Of a DNA stretch of 34,361 nucleotides, positions 14,865 through 24,017 are shown one piece after another. The stretch is from Bacillota bacterium (lineage in GTDB: Bacteria; Bacillota; Clostridia; Christensenellales; CAG-138). Both the position numbers and the translations under genes were made by a program. Position 1 is the first letter of the stretch; each line of letters starts with the position of its first letter. The stretch covers positions 1-34,361 of the forward strand of contig JAEEKE010000112.1 in the NCBI GenBank assembly GCA_016282255.1, read 5' to 3'. The notes under the pieces are model-generated. The model was not told the origin of the DNA, made no database searches, and was given only the letters and a program-made list of their open reading frames with translations.

Positions 14865-16124
14865 TCAGTGAGTGGAAGCGGGCACCGGAGGCACGGAGAA
14901 CTTGATGATATCCCTCTCGCGCGAGGTGACGTCCATCCAGATGACGGTGCCGCTCGAAACGCCGAGGAACTGCGTGTTCTCGCGCTCGGGCGAGACGCGG
15001 TAGGTCCTGCCGGAATCGAAGATGTATACATGGACGGCCCCGTCCTTGCCGTAGGCGATGAAGTCGTCGGAAAGGCCGAATTCGACGACGCCCTCTTCAA
15101 GCACCCGGGGAGCGCCGACGCCGTCCCAGATATAGAGGGCGGTATCCTCGGAATGATTGGCGCTGAGCCAGGCAAAGTATTTGCCGTTGTATTCGGGATC
15201 GTGCACGTAGACGCCGGGGCGATACTCCGCGGCCTCGCCAGTCGCGATATCGAAGCAGCGTATCAGCGAAGCGGTGGGATCGAGCGAGTCAGCATCGGCG
15301 AAGATCAGCTTGCCGCCGCCGAACGCGGGCTGGCTGGTGCCGTAGACGGAGCTGTCGAAGATGCCGACGACCGCGGTCTCCATGGTGGTAAGGTCGCAGA
15401 CGAAGACCTTTTCGCGCTCGCTGCCCGTGCGCTCGGTCCAGGCGAGATAATTGCCCCAGAGCTTGAGCTCGGGTTGGCCGATATAGACCTGCTTTACGAG
15501 CCCCGGCTGTGAGACTACGCCCGTGTCGGTCCTCACCGCCATGATATTGCCGCCGCCGACGGAATAGTTAGCGTCGAAATAGACAAGCCAGCTTTCGTTG
15601 AAGACCGGGAAAAAGAGATGGTCGTTCTCGGCCTGATAGGGCAGCTCGATCATGCGGCCGGAGGCTATATTGTATTCGACAAGCCTGTTCATGCGGACGC
15701 TGCCGTCGATCAGCTTGCCCGCCGAGCAGACGATCGTGCTGCCACCGCAATAGGGATCGCCGAGGTAGGAATAGCTGAAATCAGCCGGGAAAACGAGCTC
15801 CCTTTCGGCGTCCTCGGCGGAGAACTCGTCCATCGGATAGGGCGTGGGCGTGGGCTCGGGGGTGACGTACGGCGTCGGCGAAACGACGAACTCCGCGTTG
15901 AAATGGCTCGCGAGCTTGCCGATGGGGCCGTCCGGGCGGAGCGGCGTGTCGATCTTAAAGAAGACTTCGAGCACGAACATCGCGCCGAGCGTCAGCACGG
16001 CTATGCCGATAAGGGCGCCGAGGATCGCGAGGATGGTTTTTACGGCCTTGCCGCCCTTCTGCCCGCGGCGGCGGATCCTGCCGCGGCGCTTGGGGTATTT
16101 AGATTTGTAGTAGCGCTTTTTCAT
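14865..16124 (-). CDS. Membrane-anchored beta-propeller-like protein of unknown function
   Basis: 419 residues. A very basic N-terminal tail (KKRYYKSKYPKRRGRIRRRGQKGG) precedes one membrane helix (VKTILAILGALIGIAVLTLGAMFVLEVFF, ~29-57). A Pro/Thr linker (SPTPYVTPEPTPTPYP) leads into a ~300-residue extracytoplasmic domain. That domain contains repeated strand pairs (NYLAWTER, GKLIFADADS, GKYFAWLSAN, DDFIAYGKD, GTVIWMDVTS), typical of a TolB/YncE-like propeller. No catalytic motif is seen. It is the first gene of a group with radA. Its -10 box lies only six bases before the ATG and there is no proper ribosome site, so the mRNA is probably leaderless. Confidence 0.8.
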   Translation of the reverse strand: MKKRYYKSKYPKRRGRIRRRGQKGGKAVKTILAILGALIGIAVLTLGAMFVLEVFFKIDTPLRPDGPIGKLASHFNAEFVVSPTPYVTPEPTPTPYPMDEFSAEDAERELVFPADFSYSYLGDPYCGGSTIVCSAGKLIDGSVRMNRLVEYNIASGRMIELPYQAENDHLFFPVFNESWLVYFDANYSVGGGNIMAVRTDTGVVSQPGLVKQVYIGQPELKLWGNYLAWTERTGSEREKVFVCDLTTMETAVVGIFDSSVYGTSQPAFGGGKLIFADADSLDPTASLIRCFDIATGEAAEYRPGVYVHDPEYNGKYFAWLSANHSEDTALYIWDGVGAPRVLEEGVVEFGLSDDFIAYGKDGAVHVYIFDSGRTYRVSPERENTQFLGVSSGTVIWMDVTSRERDIIKFSVPPVPASTH

Positions 16125-16130
16125 GCCTCA

Positions 16131-16159
16131 ATTATAGCATAAGCGCAAAAGGAAGTCAC
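16131..16159 (-). promoter_or_regulatory. Promoter of the propeller-like gene and radA
   Basis: On the minus strand GTGACT, a 17-base spacer and TATAAT with an upstream TGC (extended -10). The -10 box ends six bases before the ATG. Confidence 0.65.
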
Positions 16160-16272
16160 TATCAATTTGCGGATTTTTACCTTATTTTATGATTTTTTAG
16201 GCGCGTATGTGCAAATCTTTGCATAAAAGGCCGAATGATTGAAACGGGGCTTCGGCGGGAATACTGTTCGTT

Positions 16273-17526
16273 ATGAAAAGGATGAAGGCAAAACGGCATC
16301 GGCAGTCGGACGGCGCCGCGGCGAAGCTGCTGCGCTTTTTCGGTGCGCTGTGCGCGCTGGCGATACTCGCGCTCAATTTCACCGACCCGATGATCGAGGC
16401 GCGGCGGCTGCCCGGCGCGATCTTCATAGATGGCGGCGCGGCGGAGGATGCGCTCTTTTCCGGCGGGAAAGCGGTCACGGCGGCGTATTCGGGGGATGAA
16501 ACGCTGGGCGAAAAGCGCCTGTCGGTCCGGCTTTTCGGGCTGATAGAGCTTGCGGGCGCCGAGGTTTTCCGAATGGAGCGGCCTTCGGTGATCCCCTGCG
16601 GGAACGCGGTCGGGATAGCGATCCATACGCGGGGCGTGCTGGTGGTGGGCCTCGGCAGCTTTAAGGACGGCGCGGGCAAGAGCGTCTGCCCCGCTCAAAG
16701 GTCAGGGCTCAGGGCCGGGGACCTGATAACCGAGGTCAACGGCTGCGCGATAGCGAGCGCGGAGGAGCTGCAGCTTGCGGTTAACGCGCGGCCCGATGGG
16801 ACCGAGCTGACGGTCGAACGCAGCGGGAAGCCGCTTATTATCTTTGCGGCGCCGGTAAGGGCCGCGGACGGCGAAATGAAGCTGGGCGCCTGGGTGCGCG
16901 ACAGCACGGTCGGCATCGGCACGCTCTCGTTCATCGACGCCGGGACGAATGCGAGCGCGGCGCTCGGCCACGCGGTGCTCGACGGCGATACGGGTAAGCT
17001 CCTGCCCGTGCTGAGCGGCAGGGAGGTCGCCGCGACGATACTGGGCGTTTCGCGCGGCAGATCCGGCACGCCCGGCGAGCTGATGGGGACCTTTTCGGAG
17101 GAGAGCGGGGAGATAGGCAGCGTGGAGCTCAACTGCAGCCTCGGCGTATTCGGAAGGCTCGGCTCGGGCGGGGAGGCCTCGGAGGTGATAAGCGGCAAGA
17201 CCGCAATACCGCTGGCGTTCCCAAGCGAGGTGCACACCGGCGAAGCCCTTTTGCTTGCGCAGATCGACGGCAACGGTCCCAAAGAATATGCCTGCCGCAT
17301 AGTGCGGTGCAGCAGGCAGGACCGGCCGGACCAGAAGGGGCTGGTGATAGAGATCACCGACGAAGCGCTGCTGAGCGCCACGGGCGGCATAGTTCAGGGC
17401 ATGAGCGGCAGCCCGATCATCCAGGACGGGCGGCTCGCCGGGGTCGTGACCCACGTGTTCATCAACGATCCTACCCGCGGCCACGGGATCTACGCCTTCT
17501 GGATGTATGAAAGCCTGGTGAAATAA
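16273..17526 (+). CDS. spoIVB: SpoIVB serine peptidase
   Basis: Forespore-secreted peptidase that signals through SpoIVFA/SpoIVFB to activate sigma-K in the mother cell. 417 residues: N-terminal signal anchor (~20-38), a PDZ domain (~125-180, AQRSGLRAGDLITEVNG), then the S55 peptidase domain. The likely catalytic histidine is in SAALGHAVLDGDTG, and the serine is in GGIVQGMSGSPIIQDG (~378-380), followed by THVFINDPTRGHGIY. All expected features are present. In most Firmicutes it follows recN on the same strand and precedes spo0A. Here it faces recN convergently and spo0A is not beside it. The ribosome site is weak. Confidence 0.95.
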   Translation: MKRMKAKRHRQSDGAAAKLLRFFGALCALAILALNFTDPMIEARRLPGAIFIDGGAAEDALFSGGKAVTAAYSGDETLGEKRLSVRLFGLIELAGAEVFRMERPSVIPCGNAVGIAIHTRGVLVVGLGSFKDGAGKSVCPAQRSGLRAGDLITEVNGCAIASAEELQLAVNARPDGTELTVERSGKPLIIFAAPVRAADGEMKLGAWVRDSTVGIGTLSFIDAGTNASAALGHAVLDGDTGKLLPVLSGREVAATILGVSRGRSGTPGELMGTFSEESGEIGSVELNCSLGVFGRLGSGGEASEVISGKTAIPLAFPSEVHTGEALLLAQIDGNGPKEYACRIVRCSRQDRPDQKGLVIEITDEALLSATGGIVQGMSGSPIIQDGRLAGVVTHVFINDPTRGHGIYAFWMYESLVK

Positions 17527-17552
17527 AAAAGCCCTCCCCGCAAGGGAAAGGC
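17525..17552 (-). terminator. recN terminator
   Basis: On the minus strand an interrupted GCC/CCCT stem with its complement is followed by TTTTTTATTT. It lies between convergent spoIVB and recN. Confidence 0.6.
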
Positions 17553-17567
17553 AGGAACGGATCGCGA

Positions 17568-19265
17568 TCAGGCCGACGCTTTTTTGAACGCGTCGGCGGA
17601 GGCAATCAGCTCGCCCGCGTAGCTCAGCGCCGAGACGGCTTCGCTGCCGGCGCCCATGATGCGCGCGAGCTCCTCTTTGCGCTCCTGAGCCGCGAGCGGA
17701 CGGAGGGAGGTGACGGTCTTTTCGCCTTCGGTATGCTTTTCGACGAGCAGGTGGCAGTCCGCAAACGCCGCGATCTGCGGCAGATGCGTTACCGAAAGCA
17801 CCTGCTTGCGGCGCGAGACGAGGCTCATCCTCTCCCCCACCTTGACCGCCGTGCGGCCGCTTATGCCGGTATCGACCTCGTCGAAGATCAGGGTCGGCGT
17901 GCCGTCCGACGCGGCGCAGACGGTCTTTATAGCGAGCATGATCCTTGACAGCTCGCCGCCCGAAGCGACCTTTGAGAGCGGACGGAGCGGCTCGCCGGAA
18001 TTCGCGCTGAGCATGAACTCGACCTCGTCGAGCCCGTTCCTACGGAGCGCGCCGTCTGGGGTGCGGAAGGCGACGTCGAAGACCGCCTTCTCCATGCCGA
18101 GCTGGCAAAGCTCGCCGTTAACGCCGTTTTTCAGCGTTTCGGCGGTCTCCACGCGAAGCGCGGTAAGCTTTTCACACTCCCCGCGGTAGGCGTTAAGCAG
18201 CTGCTCCTTCTCGGCCATCAGAAGGGCGCGCAGCTCGTCGGCGCCGGTCAGCTCGTCCAGTTCCGCCTGCGCCTTATCCTTGAACGCGAGCACCGCCTCG
18301 ACCGAGCCGCCGTATTTTCTTTTGAGGGAAGTGATAAGATCGAGCCTGTGCTCGAGCTCGTTGAGGCGCTCGGGCGAATACTCGAAGCTGCCGCCGAGAT
18401 CGCGCAGCTGATAGGCGGCGTCCTCAAGCTCGTAATAGGCGCTGTCGAGCCGGGAACAGAGCTCGCCGTACTGCTCCGAGAGCCCGGCGATATCGGCCAC
18501 GGCGTCCGCTGCGCTGCGGAGCTTTTCGAGCGCGCCCGCGTCGCCCGAGAGCAGCTCGGAGCCGCCCTCAAGGGCATTGCTGATCTTCTCGGCATTCGAC
18601 AGGAGCCTCAGCTCCTCCTCGATGGCCTCCTCCTCGCCGACCGAAAGGCCGGCTTTTTCGACCTCTCGGATCTGATAGGCGAGGATATCGAGCCTGCGCT
18701 CGCGCTCCTCGGCGGAGACGAAGCCGGAATTGAGCCTGCCGACGACCTTTTTCAGCGCGTCGTAGACGGAATTGACCTTTTCGCGCTGTGCGATAAGCGC
18801 GGCGCCGCCGAACGCGTCGAGGATGCCGATATGTTTTTTCGGTTCGAGCAGGGACTGGTGCTCGTGCTGGCCGTGAACGTCGACGAGGCTGTCGGTCACG
18901 GCACGGAGCGCCGCGAGGGTCACGATCTCGCCGTTGAGCCTGCAAAGGCTCTTGCCCGAGGCCGTGATCTCGCGCACAATGATCAGCTCGCCCTCCTCGG
19001 CCTCGATGCCGAGCTCGGAAAGCTGTTTTTCGACCGCCGCTCTTTCGGGGCCCGAGATATCGAAGAAGGCCTCCACGCGCGCCTTCTGGCTGCCGTGGGA
19101 GATCAGCTCGCGGCTGCCGCGGTCGCCGAGCACGAGGTTCACGCTGTCGATGATGATCGATTTGCCCGCGCCGGTCTCGCCCGTGAGCACGTTGAGGCCC
19201 GGGGCAAGCTCGATATCGAGCTGCTCGATCAGCGCTATGTTGTTTATGATCAGTCTTGAGAGCAC
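17568..19265 (-). CDS. recN: DNA repair protein RecN
   Basis: SMC-like ATPase in double-strand break repair, 565 residues, the usual length. Walker A is GETGAGKSI near residue 32 after a typical start (LSRLIINNIALIEQLDIEL). Long coiled-coil arms span ~150-360. The C-terminal head carries the signature LSKVASGGELSRIMLA and Walker B TLIFDEVDTGISG, with the D-loop and VTHLPQIAAFAD. The start codon is GTG with GGAGG four bases upstream. It follows nadK by 21 bases and is the last gene of the minus-strand block. The argR/ahrC gene often found between tlyA or nadK and recN is absent. Confidence 0.97.
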   Translation of the reverse strand: MLSRLIINNIALIEQLDIELAPGLNVLTGETGAGKSIIIDSVNLVLGDRGSRELISHGSQKARVEAFFDISGPERAAVEKQLSELGIEAEEGELIIVREITASGKSLCRLNGEIVTLAALRAVTDSLVDVHGQHEHQSLLEPKKHIGILDAFGGAALIAQREKVNSVYDALKKVVGRLNSGFVSAEERERRLDILAYQIREVEKAGLSVGEEEAIEEELRLLSNAEKISNALEGGSELLSGDAGALEKLRSAADAVADIAGLSEQYGELCSRLDSAYYELEDAAYQLRDLGGSFEYSPERLNELEHRLDLITSLKRKYGGSVEAVLAFKDKAQAELDELTGADELRALLMAEKEQLLNAYRGECEKLTALRVETAETLKNGVNGELCQLGMEKAVFDVAFRTPDGALRRNGLDEVEFMLSANSGEPLRPLSKVASGGELSRIMLAIKTVCAASDGTPTLIFDEVDTGISGRTAVKVGERMSLVSRRKQVLSVTHLPQIAAFADCHLLVEKHTEGEKTVTSLRPLAAQERKEELARIMGAGSEAVSALSYAGELIASADAFKKASA

Positions 19266-19286
19266 TTTTCCTCCTGCGGGGCGGTT

Positions 19287-20102
19287 TCAGACCAGTTTTT
19301 CACGGATCAGCTTGAAGATATTGCGGCTGCCTATGCGTATGAAGCGGACCTTTTGGTCGGCCTTGCGGACGGTGAAGGAGGTATCCTTCGGAACGGTCAT
19401 GAGCTGCACGCCGTCCGAATGCAGGACGCACTCGGAGCGCGCGGTCACGGTTATGACGGAATCGAAGGACGCTACGACCGGCCGCGCCGTCAATGAATGC
19501 GGGCAGACGGGGGTGACGAGCATGACGTCGAGATTCGGGGCGACGACGGGGCCGCCGGCCGAGATGGAATAGCCCGTCGAGCCGGTGGACGACGAGATTA
19601 TGACGCCGTCGCCGTGGATCATGCCCATGCTGAAGCCGTCGACCTCGACCTCCACGTGTGAGACGGACGAGAAGCCCTTCTTCGCGATCATGAAATCGTT
19701 GAGGCAGATGAACTCTCTCCCCTCGCCGATCTCTGCCCGGAGCATCGACGCCTCCTCGATGCGGCACCGGCCCTCCTTGAAGCTTTTGAGGGCGTCCCCG
19801 AAGCCGGCGACGTCGGTCTCGCTGAAGAAGCCGATCTTGCCGAGGTTGATGCCGAGGAACGGGACCTCGAGCGAAAAGCCGTTGTTCACCGCCGCGGATA
19901 CCGCCGTCAGCACGGTGCCGTCGCCGCCGATGGTGATTATGCACTCGGCGGGCAAGGCGGCATTCGCGCGGAACAGGTCGGTCGGACTCGGGAAGGCCTC
20001 GCCGATAAAGCCCTCATCCCCTATGGTTTTGAGCACGCTTTTGAGCACCTCGGCCGAACCCGGCTTGGTCATATTCGCGAATACGTAGATCCTTTTTTTC
20101 AT
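19287..20102 (-). CDS. nadK: NAD kinase
   Basis: Makes NADP from NAD. 271 residues with the nucleotide-binding motif IGGDGTVL (residue ~60), [13 protein letters not shown], the catalytic-region [17 protein letters not shown] and the C-terminal [18 protein letters not shown] lies nine bases before the ATG at 20102, so the ORF-track start, a TTG three codons earlier, is rejected. It sits between tlyA and recN in the same orientation. Confidence 0.97.
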   Translation of the reverse strand: MKKRIYVFANMTKPGSAEVLKSVLKTIGDEGFIGEAFPSPTDLFRANAALPAECIITIGGDGTVLTAVSAAVNNGFSLEVPFLGINLGKIGFFSETDVAGFGDALKSFKEGRCRIEEASMLRAEIGEGREFICLNDFMIAKKGFSSVSHVEVEVDGFSMGMIHGDGVIISSSTGSTGYSISAGGPVVAPNLDVMLVTPVCPHSLTARPVVASFDSVITVTARSECVLHSDGVQLMTVPKDTSFTVRKADQKVRFIRIGSRNIFKLIREKLV

Positions 20103-20129
20103 AGCTGGCAACTCCTTTGAAAAGCCCGT

Positions 20130-20951
20130 TCAGCCGAGGCTTTCATGAGCGTTTTCGACCGTTTGGGCGGCAAGCTCGCGGACGCGCTCAACATCCAATG
20201 CGCCTTCCTCCCCGCCCTCCTCGTCCGTGCCGAGATAGAGCAGGAACTCGATATTGCCCTTGGGTCCGGTGATCGGCGAAAAATCGACGCCGAGCACGGA
20301 AAAGCCCGAGGAGAGCGCGAATTCCGCCGCGGAAAGCAGGACCTCAAGATGCGTCTTTTTATCGCGCACGACGCCGTTTTTGCCGACCTTTTCCCTGCCC
20401 GCCTCGAACTGGGGCTTGACGAGCACCACGGCGCGGCCGCCGGGCAAAAGCACCTCTTTGATGCGGGGAAGGATGAGCCTTATGGAGATGAACGAAACGT
20501 CGCACGAAGCGAAGGAGATGACCTCGTCGAACCACGCGCGCTCCATGAGCCTGGCGTTATGCCGCTCCATGCAGATAACGCGCGGATCGCTGCGCAGCCG
20601 CCAGTCGAGCTGGCCGTAGCCGACGTCCACGGCGAAGACCTTCCTTGCGCCGTTTTGCAGCATGCAGTCGGTAAAGCCGCCGGTGGAAGCGCCGACGTCG
20701 AGACAGACGCGGTCCGAAAGGTCGATGGCATAGCGTTCGACGGCCTTTTTGAGCTTGAGGCCGCCGCGGCTGACGAAGGGGATCGGGTCCTCCTTTATCG
20801 AGAGCACCTGTCCCTCCCTGACGGGATCGCTCGGCTTCATCACCCTTGCGCCGTCGAGCAGGACCACGCCCTCCATTATGAGCGCTTTCGCCCGCTCGCG
20901 CGACTGCGCGAGGCCGAGCTCCACGAGTTTATTATCCGCTCTTTCAGCCAA
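20130..20951 (-). CDS. tlyA: TlyA family rRNA methyltransferase / hemolysin-like
   Basis: 273 residues: an S4 RNA-binding domain at residues ~1-60 (KLVELGLAQSRERAKALIMEGVVLLDG), then an FtsJ-like methyltransferase domain. The SAM site is CLDVGASTGGFTDCML, with VDVGYGQLDWRLR next and LVKPQFEAG later; the sequence keeps the K-D-K-E-type fold of 2'-O methyltransferases. The mycobacterial homologue methylates 16S and 23S rRNA; the hemolysin label is historical. The start is TTG with GGAGGA just upstream, 15 bases after the dxs stop. Confidence 0.92.
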   Translation of the reverse strand: MAERADNKLVELGLAQSRERAKALIMEGVVLLDGARVMKPSDPVREGQVLSIKEDPIPFVSRGGLKLKKAVERYAIDLSDRVCLDVGASTGGFTDCMLQNGARKVFAVDVGYGQLDWRLRSDPRVICMERHNARLMERAWFDEVISFASCDVSFISIRLILPRIKEVLLPGGRAVVLVKPQFEAGREKVGKNGVVRDKKTHLEVLLSAAEFALSSGFSVLGVDFSPITGPKGNIEFLLYLGTDEEGGEEGALDVERVRELAAQTVENAHESLG

Positions 20952-20966
20952 ATCTTCCTCCGAATC

Positions 20967-22832
20967 TTATCCCAAAGCGGCGATCATTTTGACGACCTCC
21001 GCCCTTATATGTTCTTCGCTAATGCCCGAGAGCTCGTCCTGCTCGGCGGGCGTCGCCGCGGTTATCGGCACGGCCGGTACGCCGAGCGTTATCACCCTAA
21101 GCCTTCCCTCGGCGCAGGCGAGCCTTGCAAGCTGCGCGCCGAAGCCGGTCTCGCGGCTGCCGTCCTCAACGGTTATCACGCACTGAGCGCCGTCGAGCAG
21201 GCGGAGCTCCCTTTCGCCGAGCGGGCAGAGCAGCCTTGCGTTTATGAGGCCCACGTCGAACCCTTCGCACGCGGCCTCGGCCATGCCGAGCATACGGCCG
21301 GAGGCGACGACGGTGACGGGACGGACGGGACGGACGGGCACCCATTCATCGAGCTTGTCCTCATCGGTCAGCGGGCGGGAGGGCAGCAGCCCCCTGCCGT
21401 AGCGCAGCGCGCAGGGACCTTCCTGCCTTAGCGCAAGCACGAGCATCGCCCTAAGCTCCTCGACCGAGGAGGGCGAGAACAGCTTGAAGCCGTTGGGCAG
21501 GGTGGAAAGATAGGCGATATCGTAGACGCCCTGATGCGTTTCGCCGTCCGCACCGACTAGGCCCGCGCGGTCGATGCCGAAAACGACGGGGAGCTTCTGC
21601 AGGCAGACGTCGTGCAGAAGCTGGTCGTAGCCGCGCTGCAGGAAAGTGGAATACACGGCGAACACGGGTTTAAGCCCCGCCGAAGCCATGCCCGCTGCCA
21701 TCGTGACCGCATGCTGCTCGGCGATGCCGACGTCGAAAAACCTTTCGGGGAAACGGTTTTTAAAGATGGAAAGGCCGGTGCCGCTCGGCATCGCGGCGGT
21801 TATCGCGACGATGCGCTCATCCTCCTCCGCAAGGCGGGTGAGTTCGTTTGCAAACACCTTGGAGTTATTCTCGGAGGACTTGCTCTCCCCCGTCTCCTCG
21901 TTGAACGAACCGATGCCGTGGAAGCGCTCGGGATCCTTTTCGGCCGGAGCATAGCCCTTGCCCTTCTTGGTCATGACGTGGATGAGCACGGGCTTGTCGT
22001 TGACGTATTTTTTAGCGTGCTCGAAGATGGTTACGAGCTCGTCGATATCGTGCCCGTCGAACGGACCGACGTAGGTATAGCCGAGCTCCTCGAAGAGGAC
22101 GTTCGGCAGGATGAAATATTTGATGCGGTTCTTGAGGTTTTCAATATGCTTCGACAGCCATTTGCCCACGAGGGGGATCTTTTTGAGCCTGCCGGAGAAG
22201 CCGCGCTTGAAGCGCTTGTAGCCCTTGCTCGTGCGCAGCTTTGACAGATGCGAGCTGAGGCCGCCGACGTTGCCCGCGATGCTCATCTTGTTGTCGTTGA
22301 GCACGACGATGAAGGGCAGCTCCTTCTCGCCCGCGTCGTCCATGGCCTCGAAGGTCAGGCCGCCGGTCATCGCGCCGTCTCCCACGACGGCTACGACACG
22401 GCTCTTGGTGTTTCCTTCGAGCCGGAGCGCGCGCAGTATGCCGAGCGCCGCGGACGCCGCGGTGCTGGAGTGGCCGACGTTGAACGCGTCGTATTCGCTC
22501 TCGCTCGTCTTCGGGAAGCCCGAGATACCGTCCTTGCGGCGCAGGGTCGAGAAGCGCTCCGCGCGGCCGGTCAGCAGCTTATGGGGATAGCACTGATGCC
22601 CGACGTCGAATATGAGCCTGTCCGAGCGGAAATCAAAGCAGAGATGCAGCGCGATCGTCAGCTCGACTATGCCGAGGTTCGAGGAAAGATGCCCGCCGTT
22701 CTTCGCAACGGTGGATACCATGTACCTGCGCATCTCGTCCGCAAGAAGAGTCAGCTCCTCTTTCGATAGCTTTTTAAGATCCGCGGGCTCGTGTATTCGG
22801 TTCAGCAGCTTCAGGTCTTCGAATGAAGTCAT
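20967..22832 (-). CDS. dxs: 1-deoxy-D-xylulose-5-phosphate synthase
   Basis: First step of the MEP isoprenoid pathway: pyruvate plus glyceraldehyde 3-phosphate to DXP, with thiamine diphosphate. 621 residues, full length. Seen: GGHLSSNLGIVELTIALH and FDVGHQCYPHKLLTGR near the N-terminus, the ThDP/magnesium motif VVGDGAMTGGLTFEAMDDAG, the transketolase-type FFDVGIAEQHAVTMAAGMA, and DRAGLVGADGETHQG. The start overlaps the end of ispA closely (TGACATG), implying coupled translation. Paired with ispA, it supplies prenyl diphosphates. Confidence 0.98.
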   Translation of the reverse strand: MTSFEDLKLLNRIHEPADLKKLSKEELTLLADEMRRYMVSTVAKNGGHLSSNLGIVELTIALHLCFDFRSDRLIFDVGHQCYPHKLLTGRAERFSTLRRKDGISGFPKTSESEYDAFNVGHSSTAASAALGILRALRLEGNTKSRVVAVVGDGAMTGGLTFEAMDDAGEKELPFIVVLNDNKMSIAGNVGGLSSHLSKLRTSKGYKRFKRGFSGRLKKIPLVGKWLSKHIENLKNRIKYFILPNVLFEELGYTYVGPFDGHDIDELVTIFEHAKKYVNDKPVLIHVMTKKGKGYAPAEKDPERFHGIGSFNEETGESKSSENNSKVFANELTRLAEEDERIVAITAAMPSGTGLSIFKNRFPERFFDVGIAEQHAVTMAAGMASAGLKPVFAVYSTFLQRGYDQLLHDVCLQKLPVVFGIDRAGLVGADGETHQGVYDIAYLSTLPNGFKLFSPSSVEELRAMLVLALRQEGPCALRYGRGLLPSRPLTDEDKLDEWVPVRPVRPVTVVASGRMLGMAEAACEGFDVGLINARLLCPLGERELRLLDGAQCVITVEDGSRETGFGAQLARLACAEGRLRVITLGVPAVPITAATPAEQDELSGISEEHIRAEVVKMIAALG

Positions 22833-22833
22833 G

Positions 22834-23748
22834 TCAGTTCTTTCTGTCCTTTATAAAACGGATCATCTCGCAGAGGAAGCCAAAGCCCGCCTGCTCGCGC
22901 TCGCCCGTAAGGTCCCTTCCGAACAGGGAGAGCGCTTCGGAGGCTTTTTCGGCGGTCTGCTCCGCAAGCTCCTTTGCACGGTCGATTCCATAGAGGGTCA
23001 CGTAAGTGAGCTTATTGCTCTCAAGATCCTTGCCGAGGGTCTTGCCCATCAGCGCTTCGTCGCCCTCGTGATCGAGGATATCGTCGGTGATCTGAAAGAG
23101 CAGGCCGATCGCTGAGGCGTAGCTTTCAAGCCGCTTTATCGCCTCCTCGCCCGCCCCGGCGGAATACGCGCCCGAGAGCACGGCGGCGATCAGCATGTCG
23201 GCGGTCTTATGGAAATGGATCTCGCCAAGGCGCTCCTCATCGAGGATCCGGTTCTGCTCGGCCTCAAGGTCGAGCGACTGCCCGGCGACCATGCCCGAGG
23301 CGCCGGCGCGCTTCGCGATCTCGAAACAGGCGCGGCGGTAGTATTGGCCCGAAAACGGCGCGTCGCCGCTGAGCAGGTATTCGAATGCGTACGTCAGCAG
23401 CGCGTCGCCCGCGAACACGGCCTGGCCCTCGCCGAACACCCTGTGGTTGGACGGGCGGCCGCGGCGCATATCGTCGTTGTCAATGCATGGCAGGTCATCG
23501 TGGATCAGGGAATAGGTGTGGATCATCTCGAGCGCGCAGCCGAGGCGCAGCGCCATGGCGTGGTCGCCGCCGAGCATGTCCGAGCAGCCGAGCGCGAGGC
23601 ACGGACGGATCCGCTTGCCCCCCGCCTCGAGGCTGTAACGCATCGCCTTTTGAAGCAGCGCGGGCACGCCCGGAAGCTCCATCGCGCGGGCGAGCTCGGC
23701 CTCGACCTCGGCACCGTATTCTGAAAGCCTTGCTTTAAAATCCCCCAT
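22834..23748 (-). CDS. ispA: Farnesyl/geranylgeranyl diphosphate synthase
   Basis: Trans-prenyl chain elongation, 304 residues. The first aspartate-rich motif is HDDLPCIDNDDMRRGRPSNH (two extra residues between aspartates, the bacterial FPP synthase type), and the second is FQITDDILDHEGDE. GGKRIRPCL binds diphosphate. The position before the first motif is MIHTYSLIHDD, a bacterial FPPS pattern, so C15 is the likeliest product. It sits in the order xseB-ispA-dxs with spacings under ten bases. GAGGTG precedes the ATG. Confidence 0.95.
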   Translation of the reverse strand: MGDFKARLSEYGAEVEAELARAMELPGVPALLQKAMRYSLEAGGKRIRPCLALGCSDMLGGDHAMALRLGCALEMIHTYSLIHDDLPCIDNDDMRRGRPSNHRVFGEGQAVFAGDALLTYAFEYLLSGDAPFSGQYYRRACFEIAKRAGASGMVAGQSLDLEAEQNRILDEERLGEIHFHKTADMLIAAVLSGAYSAGAGEEAIKRLESYASAIGLLFQITDDILDHEGDEALMGKTLGKDLESNKLTYVTLYGIDRAKELAEQTAEKASEALSLFGRDLTGEREQAGFGFLCEMIRFIKDRKN

Positions 23749-23756
23749 CGGGCACC

Positions 23757-23981
23757 TCAGAGCTCGGTCAGCTCCGTATCCGCGCCGCGGATCGCCTTAA
23801 GGACCCTGCCGTCGTAATCGCTGAGCAGCTTTTTGCAGTGGTCGGAGAGCGCGACGCCCCTTTCATAGAGCGCTATCATCTCGTCGAGCTGCGCGCTGCC
23901 GGAATTGAGCTTGCCGACAATGGCTTCAAGCTCCGCCGCGGCCTGCTCAAAGGTCATGGAATTGATCTCCTGCTCGTTCAT
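23757..23981 (-). CDS. xseB: Exonuclease VII small subunit
   Basis: 74 residues, the normal length, with the family pattern MTFEQAAAELEAIVGKLNSGSAQLDEMIALYERGVAL, followed by a second helix. It binds XseA to form the single-strand-specific exonuclease VII. AGGCAGGA precedes the ATG by a short spacer. It lies between xseA and ispA. Confidence 0.97.
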   Translation of the reverse strand: MNEQEINSMTFEQAAAELEAIVGKLNSGSAQLDEMIALYERGVALSDHCKKLLSDYDGRVLKAIRGADTELTEL

Positions 23982-24017
23982 GCTTATCCTGCCTTTATAA
24001 TGATTCTGATTTTTTTA

